Shown one piece after another: positions 13,601 to 28,600 of a DNA stretch of 64,000 bases. The notes beneath the pieces were generated by a model that had not been told where the DNA came from, did not search any database, and saw only the letters and a list, made by a program, of their open reading frames with translations. The stretch comes from Siphonodentalium dalli. Lineage: Eukaryota > Mollusca > Scaphopoda > Gadilida > Siphonodentaliidae. The translations under genes were made by a program, and so were the position numbers. How positions within the stretch are numbered: position 1 is the first letter of the stretch; every line of letters starts with the position of its first letter. The stretch lies in assembly GCA_032622095.1 (NCBI GenBank), contig CP136061.1, positions 47,189,797 through 47,253,796 on the forward strand, in the 5' to 3' direction.

Positions 13601-16600
13601 GCTGAGGGTTCAAATAAAATTGCCCATTTTTTATTCCATTTTTTTTTTATCTGGAACTGCATGGAATCTAAGTCTCGATATTTCATATTTTGTATTTATC
13701 TTTTGTATAATAGAATACATAGATCTATTATATTTAGAACCAATGTTTCATCTCTTAAACGAAGTTAAGCCATATTTTATTTTATTTGAGGACACCGGCA
13801 TATGTATTGTTTGAAACATTCCGATTAGTGGCACCCTTCTACAAAGAAGTGTAGTAAACTGTTGTTGTGGGTGAGATAGTGTTGAAACGATTAATCGACT
13901 AATCGAAATCGACGCGATTATTAAATTAGTCGATTCCGAAATCGACTAGTCGACTAGTCGGAATACACCCACCACCATTATGCCATCGCGAAAGCAGTGC
14001 CGTTGCCGAATTACTGGACAATTTAAACAATCAGGCTATCGAAATACACAATCACAATTAGCTTGCTTTCAGTATTTGGTGGTCATGCACGAGCGCGAAA
14101 CCCAATGACCTCAACTCAATGTATTTGTCGGCGCCGCGCCGGCTTATTCTTTGAAGTTGAGACGACCGGCTTTGATACGTGTTGATGGGTGGATATTGTT
14201 AATTTCTCTGTATTCTCTGTACATGTGTCTGTGCGTACGTGTTGATGGGTGGATATTGTTCATTTCTCTATATTCTCTATACATGTGTCTGTGCGTACGT
14301 GTTGATGGGTGGATATTGTTAATTTCTCTGTATTCTCTGTACATGTGTCTGTGCGTACGTGTTGATGGGTGGATATTGTTCATTTCTCTGTATTCTCTGT
14401 ACATGTGTCTGTGCGTACGTGTTGATGGGTGGATATTGTTCATTTCTCTGTATTCTCTGTACACGTGTCTGTGCATACGTGTTGATGGGTGGATATTGTT
14501 CATTTCTCTGTATTCTCTGTACATGTGTCTGTGCGTACGTGTTGATGGGTGGATATTGTTCATTTCTCTGTATTCTCTGTACATGTGTCTGTGCGTACGT
14601 GTTGATGGGTGGATATTGTTCATTTCTCTGTATTCTCTGTACATGTGTCTGTGCGTACGTGTTGATGGGTGGATATTGTTCATTTCTCTGTATTCTCTGT
14701 ACATGTGTCTATGCGTACGTGTTGATGGGTGGATATTGTTCATTTCTCTGTATTCTCTGTACATGTGTCTGTGTGTACGTGTTGATGGGTGGATATTGTT
14801 CATTTCTCTGTACATGTGTCTGCGTACGTGTTGATGGGTGGATATTGTTCATTTCTCTGTATTCTCTGTACATGTGTCTATGCGTACGTGTTGATGGGTG
14901 GATATTGTTCATTTCTCTGTATTCTCTGTACATGTGTCTGTGCGTACGTGTTGATGGGTGGATATTTGTTAATTTCTCTGTATTCTCTGTACATGTGTCT
15001 GTGCGTACGTGTTGATGGGTGGATATCGTTCATTTCTCTGTTTTCTCTGTACATGTGTCTGTGCGTACGTGTTGATGGGTGGATATTGTTCATTTCTCTG
15101 TATTCTCTGTACATGTGTCTGTGTGTACGTGTTGATGGGTGGATATTGTTCATTTCTCTGTACATGTGTCTGTGCGTACGTGTTGATGGGTGGATATTGT
15201 TCATTTCTCTGTATTCTCTGTACATGTGTCTATGCGTACGTGTTGATGGGTGGATATTGTTCATTTCTCTGTATTCTCTGTACATGTGTCTGTGTGTACG
15301 TGTTGATGGGTGGATATTGTTCATTTCTCTATATTCTCTATACATGTGTCTGTGCGTACGTGTTGATGGGTGGATATTGTTCATTTCTCTGTATTCTCTG
15401 TACATGTGTCTGTGCGTACGTGTTGATGGGTGGATATTGTTAATTTCTCTGTATTCTCTGTACATGTGTCTGTGCGTACGTGTTGATGGGTGGATATTGT
15501 TCATTTCTCTGTATTCTCTGTACATGTGTCTGTGCGTACGTGTTGATGGGTGGATATTGTTCATTTCTCTGTATTCTCTGTACACGTGTCTGTGCATACG
15601 TGTTGATGGGTGGATATTGTTCATTTCTCTGTATTCTCTGTACATGTGTCTATGCGTACGTGTTGATGGGTGGATATTGTTCATTTCTCTGTACATGTGT
15701 CTGTGCGTACGTGTTGATGGGTGGATATTGTTCATTTCTCTGTATTCTCTGTACATGTGTCTGTGCGTACGTGTTGATGGGTGGATATTGTTCATTTCTC
15801 TGTATTCTCTGTACATGTGTCTATGCGTACGTGTTGATGGGTGGATATTGTTCATTTCTCTGTATTCTCTGTACATGTGTCTGTGTGTATGTGTTGATGG
15901 GTGGATATTGTTCATTTCTCTGTACATGTGTCTGTGCGTACGTGTTGATGGGTGGATATTGTTCATTTCTCTGTATTCTCTGTACATGTGTCTATGCGTA
16001 CGTGTTGATGGGTGGATATTGTTCATTTCTCTGTACATGTGTCTGTGCGTACGTGTTGATGGGTGGATATTGTTAATTTCTCTGTATTCTCTGTACATGT
16101 GTCTGTGCGTACGTGTTGATGGGTGGATATTGTTCATTTCTCTGTTTTCTCTGTACATGTGTCTCAGATGTTAAAGATGAGGCGGAATTTTATTGATGGT
16201 AGCCACTGTACAGGGTAGCATCACTAAATTCACCCTCTGGGCACCTCATTCTGCTAACGTCAGACACACTATATTCAGACTTCAAATCAATATAATTATT
16301 TATTATATGACAATTTCTTGAATCACATTGTTCCTGTCGTATTTTGATTCTGATTAAAAACAGTGTGGAATCAGACGATGCCGACGTCACACAACATACT
16401 GTATATGACGTTCGCCTCAACCATGAAAACGGAACTATATAATAAAAGCATAATCACACATGATGATTGCAATTTTTTTTTCAATTTATGGATCAAGGAT
16501 GGGGGGCCTATAATAAACACAGAACAACATGTAAGCAGCTGAGGGTTCAAATAAAATTGCCCATTTTTTATTCCATTTTTCTCTAAAAAGGATTTTTTTT

Positions 16601-19600
16601 TTTTATCTGGAACTGCATGGAATCTAAGTCTCGATATTTCATATTTTGTATTTATCTTTTGTATAATAGAATACATAGATCTATTATATTTAGAACCAAT
16701 GTTTCATCTCTTAAACGAAGTTAAGCCATATTTTATTTTATTTGAGGAACCCACCCTTCAAATTTCAGATACTACTGATACATGTATATTATATTTTGAT
16801 TTTGAATCTAATTATTTTATCCACCTTGAATATTTGTCGGCCTAGCAAAAATTCTGCTGGAAATATATAAGGGCATGAGCAGTCACCATAACTTGAGTTT
16901 GGGAGGTCATACAAGATCACGGTTCATGGTGGCTTTTGCACATCGGAAATGATTTTCAGAATAAAATACGACAAACATTATTGCCAGCAACAAAATTTAC
17001 AGTATCTTGTTATAGTTGGCAACTTGGCATGTGGATATATACTTATTCCCGATTCTGTAATCATGTGTTATTCATGAAAATAGACATGTTATAATATATC
17101 ACGCAGGAAAGAAGATGTTTGTTCATATTTGTGATGACACATGCTTGGGAATTCCAATTCGAACAAGAAAATAAATAGATTTCAAAAATCAAAATAAAAT
17201 AACTGCATTGAAAGTTAGCTTCCTTGACTCAATAGTTTTCACCCCAAAGCCGATGAATTAGTAATTTAGGGGGTGCTAAATCAGACAGGGCATCATGAAC
17301 CACCAAAACTAAATATTTCCCACAGAATCATCAACATTTTAATGCTAGATAAACACACTCCGTATGCTATTAGGAATTATAATGATCAATTCAAGAAAAT
17401 CTCAGGTAGGAACCTGTAAATAACTCAAACTGCCTGTGAACCAGGTTGTACAATATTCTAACATTGTACATTCTGTCAAATGTATAATAATAGCTAGACG
17501 GCTGGTTACAATTCAAGGTTCACAAACTTTTGATAAATGAAGGGTCCAACTCATAAAGGTTAATTTAGCAAGCAGCCATTAAACTTAAACTGGTTAGCCT
17601 TTTATGGGCTGATGAACATCTATAAAGCCAATATAAATAAATTACTAGATTCTCAATAAACTTTATTGGAAAATTTTATTCTTAACCCTTTCTATACTAA
17701 ATACTGATTAACGAGTAATTCCCTTTGGAAATGTTCAGATAGTAAGTTCAACAAACGATGATGGGTCGTTTGTTGAACTTAATATCTGAACATTTCCCAC
17801 CGATGTATACAAACCCTTCTTATCCTTTGGTCTATTTGTCGTCTGTTAATTTTCCATCAGCACCTCTCCAGATGGTTAATAGTTCCTTCCAATGTATATG
17901 TTTAAATGGTCTTGGTCAGTTCTATACAATACAGGGGGATTGCCCAATTTGATTGAAATAGACTGGTTAATGGGTCATTGCAATGTACTTTGAAGTTTAA
18001 GGGATGAGAAAAACAGTTTACCTCAAAATTATCCAACTAAATATAATTTGAGGAAGTCCAAAAATAATTGGGTGGGGATGAGAGGGGAGCCATTTGTTTT
18101 ATATTGGCCTAATAACAGGTTCCTTTTGACTGCAAAATTTGCATGTACACAATACATCTATTATCCCTTTCTATACTAAAGCATCATTGATGAGTAGTTA
18201 TCCCTTAGGAAATGTTCAGATAATAATTTCAACAAACGACCATAGGTCATTTGTTGAACTTATTTTTATCTGAATATTTCCCACCAATGAATAGGAATCC
18301 TTCAGCTCATATATTATCTTTTCGTCATACTGCCATCTGCTAATTTATCCTGTACACTCCTCCAAATGAATAATAAACCATTCCAATGTATATTTTTGTA
18401 ACTGAACGGTAGAATCCAAATACTAGTAGTGTAGAAAGGTTTAAATAGGGTGACTGACTGCTAGTAATTTTATGATGTGACTTGAATTGTGCTATTTAAA
18501 TTTTTTGTAATCGGCATATCGTGGGAATGCGGGGACGTCATACAACTATAATCAGGAGATCTCTTGGCCTTCTTCGGCATTTAATATAAGATAGACACCT
18601 ACATATTCCAAGCACCAGCTTACAGCGACCAGCCCAGATAATTCAAATTGGGAGATGTCACTTCTCTCTATTTGATTATTAGGGAGAACTGGACTGTAAT
18701 CAAGGAGAAATCATTAACCCTTTACCCAACAAACCGGCCAAAACCGGCCAAATAAAGCTTCAACAGTCTAAAATATCTTCGGTCTGTCTCAATAGAACCA
18801 TACAAATATGGATATCATTGGAACCGGCTCCTTGACCACATTTTGATAGTTACAGTTATGCCCTGTGCCAATGCATTCTCTTATATATGCGAGTCGACCA
18901 TAGGTCGCCTCGCATATATAAGAGAATGCATTGGCCTAAACAAAATCTTTTTTTCAACACTTTTTACCATTTTTTCTTATATTCTTTAACAATTTTATAA
19001 TTTTTAATGTGTTAAGCCAATGCATTCTCTTATATATGCGAGGCGACCTATGGTCGACTCGCATATATAAGAGAATGCATTGGCACAGGGCCCTTCTGTT
19101 GGGTAAAGGGTTAAGGGTGCAGTTCAAGTTACTCTCTAACATCACCTTATTGTGATCCAATAAGTATTATTCTGTACAAGAGCTCTTTTATAATACCATT
19201 AGAAAGAGTAAGTATACCATTATATGCAGTAAATGCACTTCAAATATGCTATTTTGAAATATGCATACTGGTATATCAGAGAAGTCGTTTCTCCCTAGGA
19301 CAAAATTAGGGAGAAGTGGCACATTTTAGGGAGAAGATATCTCCCAAGTAGACCTCAAGGTTGGTCACTCAAACATCCATTAAAACTGCCACAAAAAGAA
19401 AGAATATTAAAATATAGCCAGATTTTGTTCTCATACCAATCGTAAATATCGCATAAATAGTATGTTATTGTCAAGTTTGTAAGCTTTGTTATGTAAACAA
19501 AAGCCAAAAAGGTTACAAAACCTGGCTTTTGTTTACATAACACAGCCTTCGAACTTGACAATAGCATGCTATTTACACAAATTGTGACAATATTTATGAT

Positions 19601-22600
19601 TGGTATAGGAACAAAATTGGTTTATATTTTAATATTCTTTCTGCTACGGCAGTTTTAACAGGTGTGACTATTTTAACAGCATACCCACCGTGAAGGTCAT
19701 CCATGCCTTTAATGTACTCATTCATTTTTTTTTTCATTTCTTTACAAACATCTTTAGAAAGAATCTTTTTCTTTATTATTTTAGTTTCTGTATAGTACAT
19801 GCACATGTACATGTATATCCCCAAATTGGCAGACAGTACAATGCTTAATCGAGGTGCCCAATGGGTGCACATCACCATCTTCACCATCTCTTTAGAAAAT
19901 AATATAATAGCTATACACTACATGTACTTCAAACTCACACACAAAAAGTCACCATCGAAGACAACGAATATGATTAGATGCAGTGTTCATGTTTCATTTT
20001 TATAAATTTCGCGGGACTAAAGACTTAGCAGGATTATTGATTCATTATGCTCAAGTTGAAAGTATACAGTAATGCCCTAAATAATGGACCCCTTAACCAC
20101 AGCAGAATTATGTGAAACTTATCAGGATTTAGTTGGAAATATGGCTTGTTGCCATTCATCGGAAGGCTCTCAATGAGAGCTTTCCGATGAATGGCAACAA
20201 GCCATATTTCCGACTAAACCTGAAAAGTTACCCATAATTCACTATGTTTTGTCGTGTTGGATGGTGACTGGTCAAAAAAGTATGTGGGGTCAGTATGTGT
20301 ATTTATCAACTGATTTTGATAATGAATACAAACACCTTTACTGTGGTTTCATGATTTGTGATTTCTTGCAGCTATGAAGAAATATGAACCAACAGATGCC
20401 ACAACAAATCCATCCTTGATTTTTGCTGCATCAGGAATGCCGGCATACCAACATCTCATTGACCAGGCAATAGATTATGGCAAAAGCAAAGGCGGGTCAG
20501 TATACCATTCAAATTAAGAGAACATTATATTCAAAATTTTATCAGGCAAATGTATATTGATTTGGATCAATCATCAAAACTATTTTTGTTTCAACTTAAA
20601 TATGGTTATATACAGGTTGGGAATTTGTCTGGATGTGTTCAAGACGTTCATTTTCTAACAGAATATTTTAGTACAGATTTTGTGGGATATAATAATCAAC
20701 TGTGTTACTTCTGCATTTCACATCTGTTAACCCTTTACCCAACAAACCGGCCAAAACCGGCCAAATAAAGCTTCAACAGCCTAAAATATCTTCGGTCTGT
20801 CTCAATAGAACCATACAAATATGGATATCATTGGAACCGGCTCCTTGATCACATTGTGATAGTTACAGTTAGCCCTGTGCCAATGCATTCTCTTATATAT
20901 GCGAGGCGACCTATGGTCGACTCGCATATATAAGAGAATGCATTGGCACAGGGCCCTTCTGTTGGGTAAAGGGTTAACCCATTCATGGCGGGAGCTACGT
21001 TTGTGCAGCATTAACCCTTCCATGACTGGAGCTTCCTGAAATTTTGCCAACCATGTGCCCATGCATTCTCTTATATATGCGAGTCTCCCATAGGGAACCT
21101 TGCATGTTATTGGCCTAACAATATTTACCTTGACCTTGTAAGCCAGTGCATTCTCTTTAACCTCTTCGCTGCTAAATGACGTTGTGACGTCGTGTGCTGG
21201 GCTGTTGACGTTATTGCCATTTGCAGTGGGAAAATATAACGGGAATATCACAAGAACCATAAAACTGACTCAGTTGAAAGGTTATTATCATTCACAATCG
21301 TGGAACATCATACACTGTTTGAAACTGAGATACAGTTATTCCGATGCACCAATCTATGAGTTCCAGTCATGTATAGTGGCCTACTGCTAGTATGCTGATG
21401 TAGGTCCGTAGTACCTACGGACCATATAGCACACGGCGTGCACTTTTACGTCCGTAATAGTTACGGACGTCACAGCAGCGAAGAGGTTAATGTGAGGCTC
21501 CCTATGGGAGACTTGCATACATAAGATAATGCACTGGCACATGATCTTTAATGCTGCACCAGCACAGCTCCCATCATGAAAGGGTAATGATTATGTGCCA
21601 GTTCATTCTCTTTTAAGAGAATAGACTTGCTTAGAAGGTCAAGGTAAATATTGTTAGGCCAATGTTTTCTCTTATATATGCAAAGCGAAGAGAATGCATT
21701 GGTGCATGGTTTTCGCAAAATTTCAGGAAGCTCCACCCATTGAAGGGTTCAATAATTTTCAGAAGATTCCAAGCAATTGCAATATGGTAAATTTTGATAA
21801 TATTTTTGTGTGCGGGAGTCTACTTGAGAACTTGAGAACAAATATGAGCTGATTTTGTTGATATTCGGTTTATGAGACTCGCTCAACAATGTCTTGATCA
21901 AGTTCGAACACCAGCTAGGTCCACCTACATTGGGCAGAGTTATAGCCCTTAATTAGTTGAGTCTCGTGAATTTTGATCGCAATAGCGAGATAACTTGAAC
22001 AAAATTATCAGCTCGTTTGTTGATTTTCTGTATTATATGAGACTTGATCAACATTGTCTTGCCTATTGTTCGGAATTAGTCATTACATTAGTTCATTTTC
22101 ATTAATATTGATCATGATAGTGCGATAACTTGATAAAATATCCACTGATTTTGTTGATATTCGTAATGTGAGGCTTGCTTAACAATGTCTTCATCGAGTA
22201 CGAAAACCGGCCAGGTATGCATATTTTCGGCCCATAATTAGCTCATTTTTAGCTCAAGTTTGAGCGTTTTTCCATGGTTTGGCATCAGTCATCCGTCGGT
22301 CAATTATTTCTTTCAGTACATCCTACAGGTCACATCTCTCATCCGATTGCCACCAAACTTCATATGATTTTTCGGGCGATCTCTGGATGGAAGTCATAAA
22401 TATTTTCAGAAATTAATTAAAAAACATTGCTGCCATCAGCTATCTTGGATTTTACTCTTTGCATGACTAAATCCTTCTGCACACACTCCAGGCTACATCC
22501 CTCATCTGATTGTCACAAAACTTTGTATGGAACTTCAGGGTGACATCTAGATGGGAGCCGTCATTTTTTCTGAAATAAAAAAAAAAAACATAGCCACCAA

Positions 22601-25600
22601 CAGCCATCTTTGATTTCAAATTTTAACTCATTGACACACCTGCAGCCTGCATTTATCGGAGAAAGTTTGAAAATTTACAGCCATGTTTAGGATCATCTCT
22701 AGATGGGGGCTATCAAATTTGAAAGAATATGCTGGAAGCCATCTTTAATTTTACTCTTTGCATTACTAAATACCCTACAACCAACGTTTTTATCCAATTG
22801 ATCCAAAATGGTTTTACATAAAAAATTCAACTTTCCGCATTCCTTATCGCTCCATTGACTGTAATATATGACGTTATCCCCACTTGACATTGAGCTACAG
22901 TGTCATTAACACATTCATTGTCCGATTAAGCTCCCCTCAATTGCTATATATGTGGTTTCGGGGGTAATAAATATCTGATTTGAGTCGAGGAACCCACCTA
23001 TGAAAGCTCAGAGTTATTAGATATTGATTTTTGAAATCTATTATTTTTCATCAATGAGACTTATTAGTGGCCCAGTAAAAAGTCGATGAGCCGACGGTCT
23101 CGGACCAAATTGCGGATGAACTTGGATAACTCTAAAATCAAAAGGCTTTTTTTTAATAATAATGATAAATTTTGTCCAACAACATGTTGATAAATTAACA
23201 TGTTTCGGGCAATTTTATACTAGCATTATTTTTGGGCAATTAATCAATTCTTATAACTGAATCGGCATTTCTAAAAATGTTGTTGTTGTTGGAATCGGAT
23301 TATATGGGGAGCATCAAATCAGATTGAGTACCTTTAATGTATCTGTTTGATTTTACTCTTAACACTTTCTTTTGCAGACCAATGAAAAATCAAATCGATG
23401 CAGCAATGGACAAAGTCTGTGTTCTCTTCGGCTGCGAAATTCTTAAAATTATTCCTGGGAGAGTTTCAACCGAGGTAGATGCCAGGTATGGAGAACTAAT
23501 ATGTATATTGTGCCTTCACTGCAGTGTTTAAACAAATATTTGAAAACTAGTGCTCTGCGAATCTCGCATTTTCATTTCTAATCGATTCTAGAATTGAATC
23601 AGCCAAATGATTCTTTAATCACATCGAATCTCAAATCGAATCATTGCTTCATGCATATCAATAGTGAAGGTGATGATATCACTTGACTGAGTGGATGCAC
23701 TGGTATCAATTTGCTCTCTTTATAACGACGATAAGTGATCTTCATTATACAATATAATTATTTTCTATAAATGGATCTAACCAATTAAGTGAACATTCTT
23801 TGCGGCCATCTGCTATACAATAATGCAACAGTATAAGAAGCAATAGCGAAGCCAGTAATCACTCGCATTCACTCAGCTGAAGTTCGACATATATATATTA
23901 GTGAATTCGCATGTTGGAAATAGTGTAACTACAAAAATACAAGGTTATTCATTGATGGGATTATATATTATTTTCTTAGAATTTTCTCATGGTAGAAAAT
24001 TGTGAAATTTATTTAACCGCCTCCATAAGACAAACTACTTGAGTTGTTGAGTTCAAGTTTGGTACTAATATAATAGGTTCCCAGGATTATAGTTTTAAGC
24101 TCACCTGAGGTGAAGTCTCCAGTGGAGCCACCGGGTATAGTCATCACTCCTCGTCCATCGTCCGTCCGTCCGTCCGTCCATCTGTCCATCAACAATTCTT
24201 TAAGCATCTTCTCCAGACCCATAAGACCGAATGGGTTCATATTTGGTGTGGATGTTTCCTATGTGACTCATTATACCCCCTTTAAAAAAAAAAGGGGGGT
24301 ATACTGTTTTTCACCTGTCCGTCCGTCCGTACGTCCGTCCGATGTCTGTTCATGTCATAACTTGAACAGTAGTGATCTCAATGAAATTTGTATGGCTGTT
24401 CATTACTATGAGGGCATTCAATAGAGGGTTACATCGTTTTGTTCGGATTTTCCATTCTAGAGTTATTCATCTTTGTTTATCTTGAAATGTTGGATTTTTG
24501 GTCTGTCTGGTGTCTGTTCATGTCATAACTTCAACAGTTGTGCTGGGATCTCAATGAAATTTGGTCTGGATGTTCACTACTATGAGGACATTAAAAAGAG
24601 GGTTCCATTGTTTTGTTCGGATTTTCCATTCTAGAGTTATACATCTTTGTTTATCTGGAAATGTTGGCTTTTGGTCCATCTGGTGTCTCTTCATGTCGTA
24701 ACTTCAACAGTTATTCTGGGATCTCAATGAAATTTGGTATGGATGTTCACTACTATGAGGACATCCAAATAGAGGGTTTCATTGTTCTGTTCTGCTTTTC
24801 CATTCTAGAGTTATTCATCTTTGTTTATCTGGAAATGTTGGTTTGGTCCATCCAATGTCTGTTCAACAGTAATGCTCGGATCTCAATGAAATTTTTTATG
24901 GATGTTCACCACTATGAGGACATTTAATGGCACATTCAAATGTTTGTTTAGTTTTTACAGTTACTCATCTTTGTTTATATGAAAATGCTGGTGTTTGGGT
25001 CCATCTGTCTGAGTATAGCCCTCATAAGTTATAGATATGCCCACACGAGGTGGTATGCCACGAGGGGGTATGCACCGGACGACAGTCCATCTCTTGTATT
25101 CAGATTTGTTAAAATGAGGTCACCAAGTCAAATAGTTGTGAAGCCAGGGCCATAACTCTTTCCCTCCTTAGTAATTCTTCACAAGAACCATTGGGCCTAT
25201 TTAGCTTATACTTGGTATGGAGGGTCCTTGGGTTACTGGGGTTCAGATTTGTTAAAATGGAGTCACTGGGGCAAACATGGGCAGAGCTAGGGTCAATATT
25301 TAAAAAAAAAAATTTAGATTAAATTTTTATACGCCCGTTTGAAAAAATGTCCGTCTGCCATCCGTCGTCCGTCCGTTCGCTTATGGTTTCCAGATGATAA
25401 CTTTAGACTGAATTGAGTGAACTGAACCGAATTTGGTATGTTAGTTTACCACACCAAAATACAGATCAAGTTCAAATATGGATTTCGTCCACATGATTTT
25501 GACTGAGTTATGCCCCTTTTTCAACTTAGATTTTACCTGATATGCGGTTTCCGAATGATAACTTTAGATTGAATCAAGTGAACTGAACCAAATTTGGTAT

Positions 25601-28600
25601 ATTAGTTTACCACCCCAAAATACAGATCAGGTTCGAACATGGATTTCGTCCACTTGATTTTGACTGTGTTATGCCCCTTTTTCGACTTAGAATTTACCTG
25701 ATATGCTGTTTCAATATGATAACTTTAGATTGAATAGAGTGAACTGAACCAAATTTGGTATACAGATCAAGTTCAAATATGGATTCTGTCTACATGCCCC
25801 ACTCTACTCCAGAAACGGGCGTATTATGCCACGCCCCGACGGCGTGCTCTTGTTTAGATTTAACTCCATTTTTAAATGGAAATACAATTTAGATTTTACT
25901 TCTTGCTAAAAAAAAAAAAAAATTATGAAAATTAATTTTTTAATATTAAATTTAAATTAGTGTTAGTTTTTGTCATATTTTAACAGTATTGTGGTACCAA
26001 ACCTTGACATTAGTGTTAGTTTTTTCATATTTTAGGTTATCATTTGATCGGGTTGCCATGGTAGCGAAAGCACGCGAGCTAATTGGTCTATATAAGGAAG
26101 CTGGTATTGATAAGAAAAGAATTCTCATAAAACTCTCATCAACATGGGAAGGGGTTCAGGCTGGCAAGTAAGTCAATAACTCTTTTTCTGTCAAAATATA
26201 TTTGTAAATAGTATCTTTAGAAGGTTCGGACATGTGATTCTAGGGACTGAAAGTTACAATGTTAGGATGTTATTACACTCTCACCGCAGTTCATGACATC
26301 GTATGTTTGCTGTTTGGCAACTTCGAGGAAAATTGGCCAAAAAAAGTATTTTATTTTTGAAAAATTAAATCGTTTCCACGAGATAGCCTGATATTTCTAT
26401 TTTAACATGACCCTTTTTATGAACTTTTAGGAGCTAGGTTGAAAATAAAATTGATATATGATCAAATAAGTTTTTCTGGACAGGTGCATGTCCTTGATTC
26501 ATATTATTTTATACCCAAAAATCTCTATAAACTTTTTAAGCTTATGAAAGCATTCATGGTGGTACAGCTGAAAATTGTTATTACCGAAATGAACATGAAG
26601 AAATAGATGGAATTTGTTTTTATTTTCAATATCAATAACCCTTCAGAGACGAGATTCCACATGTTGAAATCATAGTTTTTAGACAACCAGGAAACAGATA
26701 ATTGACTGTACCATTAAAAAGCTTCCTGAAGGTGGAGATATTAAGGCCAAGCAAAGTTTCTCAAGCCTCTGCGCATAGTCCAGAATCCCTGCATATTTGA
26801 TCCAGAAGCATCCGTTTGTGCAACCTTTTTATTCGCGTTCAATCTGTTGGGGAAAGTTTTAATTGTTATGAAACAATTGCGGTATATTTTTAAACAAACA
26901 CACGTAGATTTTTAGATAGAACAGATCCGTTTCCTAGTTCAGATTTCTGGAATCTATCAAATAGCTTTTTATGGACATCTGTTCGGGAAATAATGGCCAT
27001 GGAAAACTGAAATTAGACCCAGAGCTAGTCGATGCGGAGGTGGAATGCTTCACTAACGTGTGCCCCAGAAATAAATAATAAAACCTAATTATGCGCACGT
27101 GCTTGATTTTAAAAACAAAATTGCCTGAGAAACTGGAAATTTACTTTGCCTGGCCTAACTGACCAATTTCTAACAAACAAACTGTGCATACCTTTTGTCA
27201 CCTTAATATTGTTAAGCACTGTTAATATTTGTTCAATTATTCAGCTCTGTCCCTTTTCATCTTTTTTGGGATAGTACAATGACCTATACCATATATATAG
27301 AAAACACCTACTATTATCTGACCTTGTGTGCTACAATATACAATAGGTCATGTATGGTAGTACACGGATAATGGCTTATAGATCTTCATCATATAAAACT
27401 AAATATCCAGCCAGATTGGTTTGAGTAAATAGGGCTACTATATTAAATTATGTGGTCAATATTTGATAACTTGATTGAAGTGCATTGACAATGAAATATT
27501 TATTGATTAATGCTTTCTTTATAGGATACTGGAACAGGAGTATGGCATTCATTGCAACATGACATTGATCTTTAATTTCTATCAAGTGAGTTTACAATGC
27601 ATAATGAGTTGATGGGCGACATATGTTCACTGTGAGCCTATGTGATTGTTTGGAATATCAAAGCACAGTACTCTCAAAGAGAATGAGAGGGGGGAAATAA
27701 TTGATTAACCCTTTGATAACTGAATACTTGCTGATGAGTAGTTATTTCATTCCTATTGGTTCATTTCTAGGATATATCTACTAATAAGTTAATTTACCTG
27801 AATATTCCTAAAATGAATCCTTAGATTGTTTCTCTGCCTGTTGTCTGCTTATATTATATAACCTTTGCTACAAATTAAAAATGGGACATTTTAATGTCTA
27901 TTTTTAGAACTGAATTGAGAAATACATTTTACAAATCTTGAGAGCTTGATTTTTTCCATCCATCATCAGATATCTGAGGTCCAGGTATCGCATCTCGTTG
28001 AAATTTGGTGTTGAGGTTTGCTGTCATCAGCATTTTTGAAGGAGGGTTAAATGGTATTTAATTATTCAAATCATTCTTAATTAAATCTGGAAGTATATTA
28101 TTCCTTTTTAGCTCAACTTTACTTTGTAAAGTTTGAGCTATTGCCATGGCTTGGTATCCGTCATCCGTGCGTGCGTGTGTCTGTCAACAATTTCTTTTAG
28201 CACGGGCTACAGGTCGTACCTTTGATCGGATCATTATGAAATTTGTCATAGCTGTTGACATTGATATGTAGATGGGAACGAATCATTTTGGGGTCATTCG
28301 GCAAATAAACATGGGCGCCAGCGGCCATGTTAGATTTCAAAATTCAATCCATTAGCAATGGATACTGGGCGTATTGTTTGTCTGATCATTATGAAATTTG
28401 TCATGGTATGTTAATATTGACATGTAGATGGGAACGAGTCATTTCGGGGTCATTCAGCCAAAAAACATGGCGCCAGCCGCCATCTTGGATTTTACTCTTT
28501 GCTTGACTATATTCTTTGGCACGGGCTACAGGTCGTAACTTTGGTCGAATCATCATGAAATTTGTCATGGGTGTTGACATTGACATGTAGATGGGAACTA

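Larger units (their letters stand above)
20974..21752. mobile_element. Nested TTAA elements, outer element
   Basis: The head TTAACCCATTCATGGCGGGA (20974-21010) and the tail TGTGCCAGTTCATTCTC...GAAGGGTTCAA (21591-21752) match the ends of the uninterrupted family member at 35857-36142, with a reverse-oriented relative inserted at its internal TTAA. Confidence 0.65.

Noticed and set aside
13425-13814. 129-codon frame downstream of array 1
   Set aside because: Lies in the duplication tail; the second copy has indels in T-runs that break it, and no family is recognisable.
11178-16164. CRISPR-like array
   Set aside because: Units are contiguous with no unique spacers and the DNA is eukaryotic.
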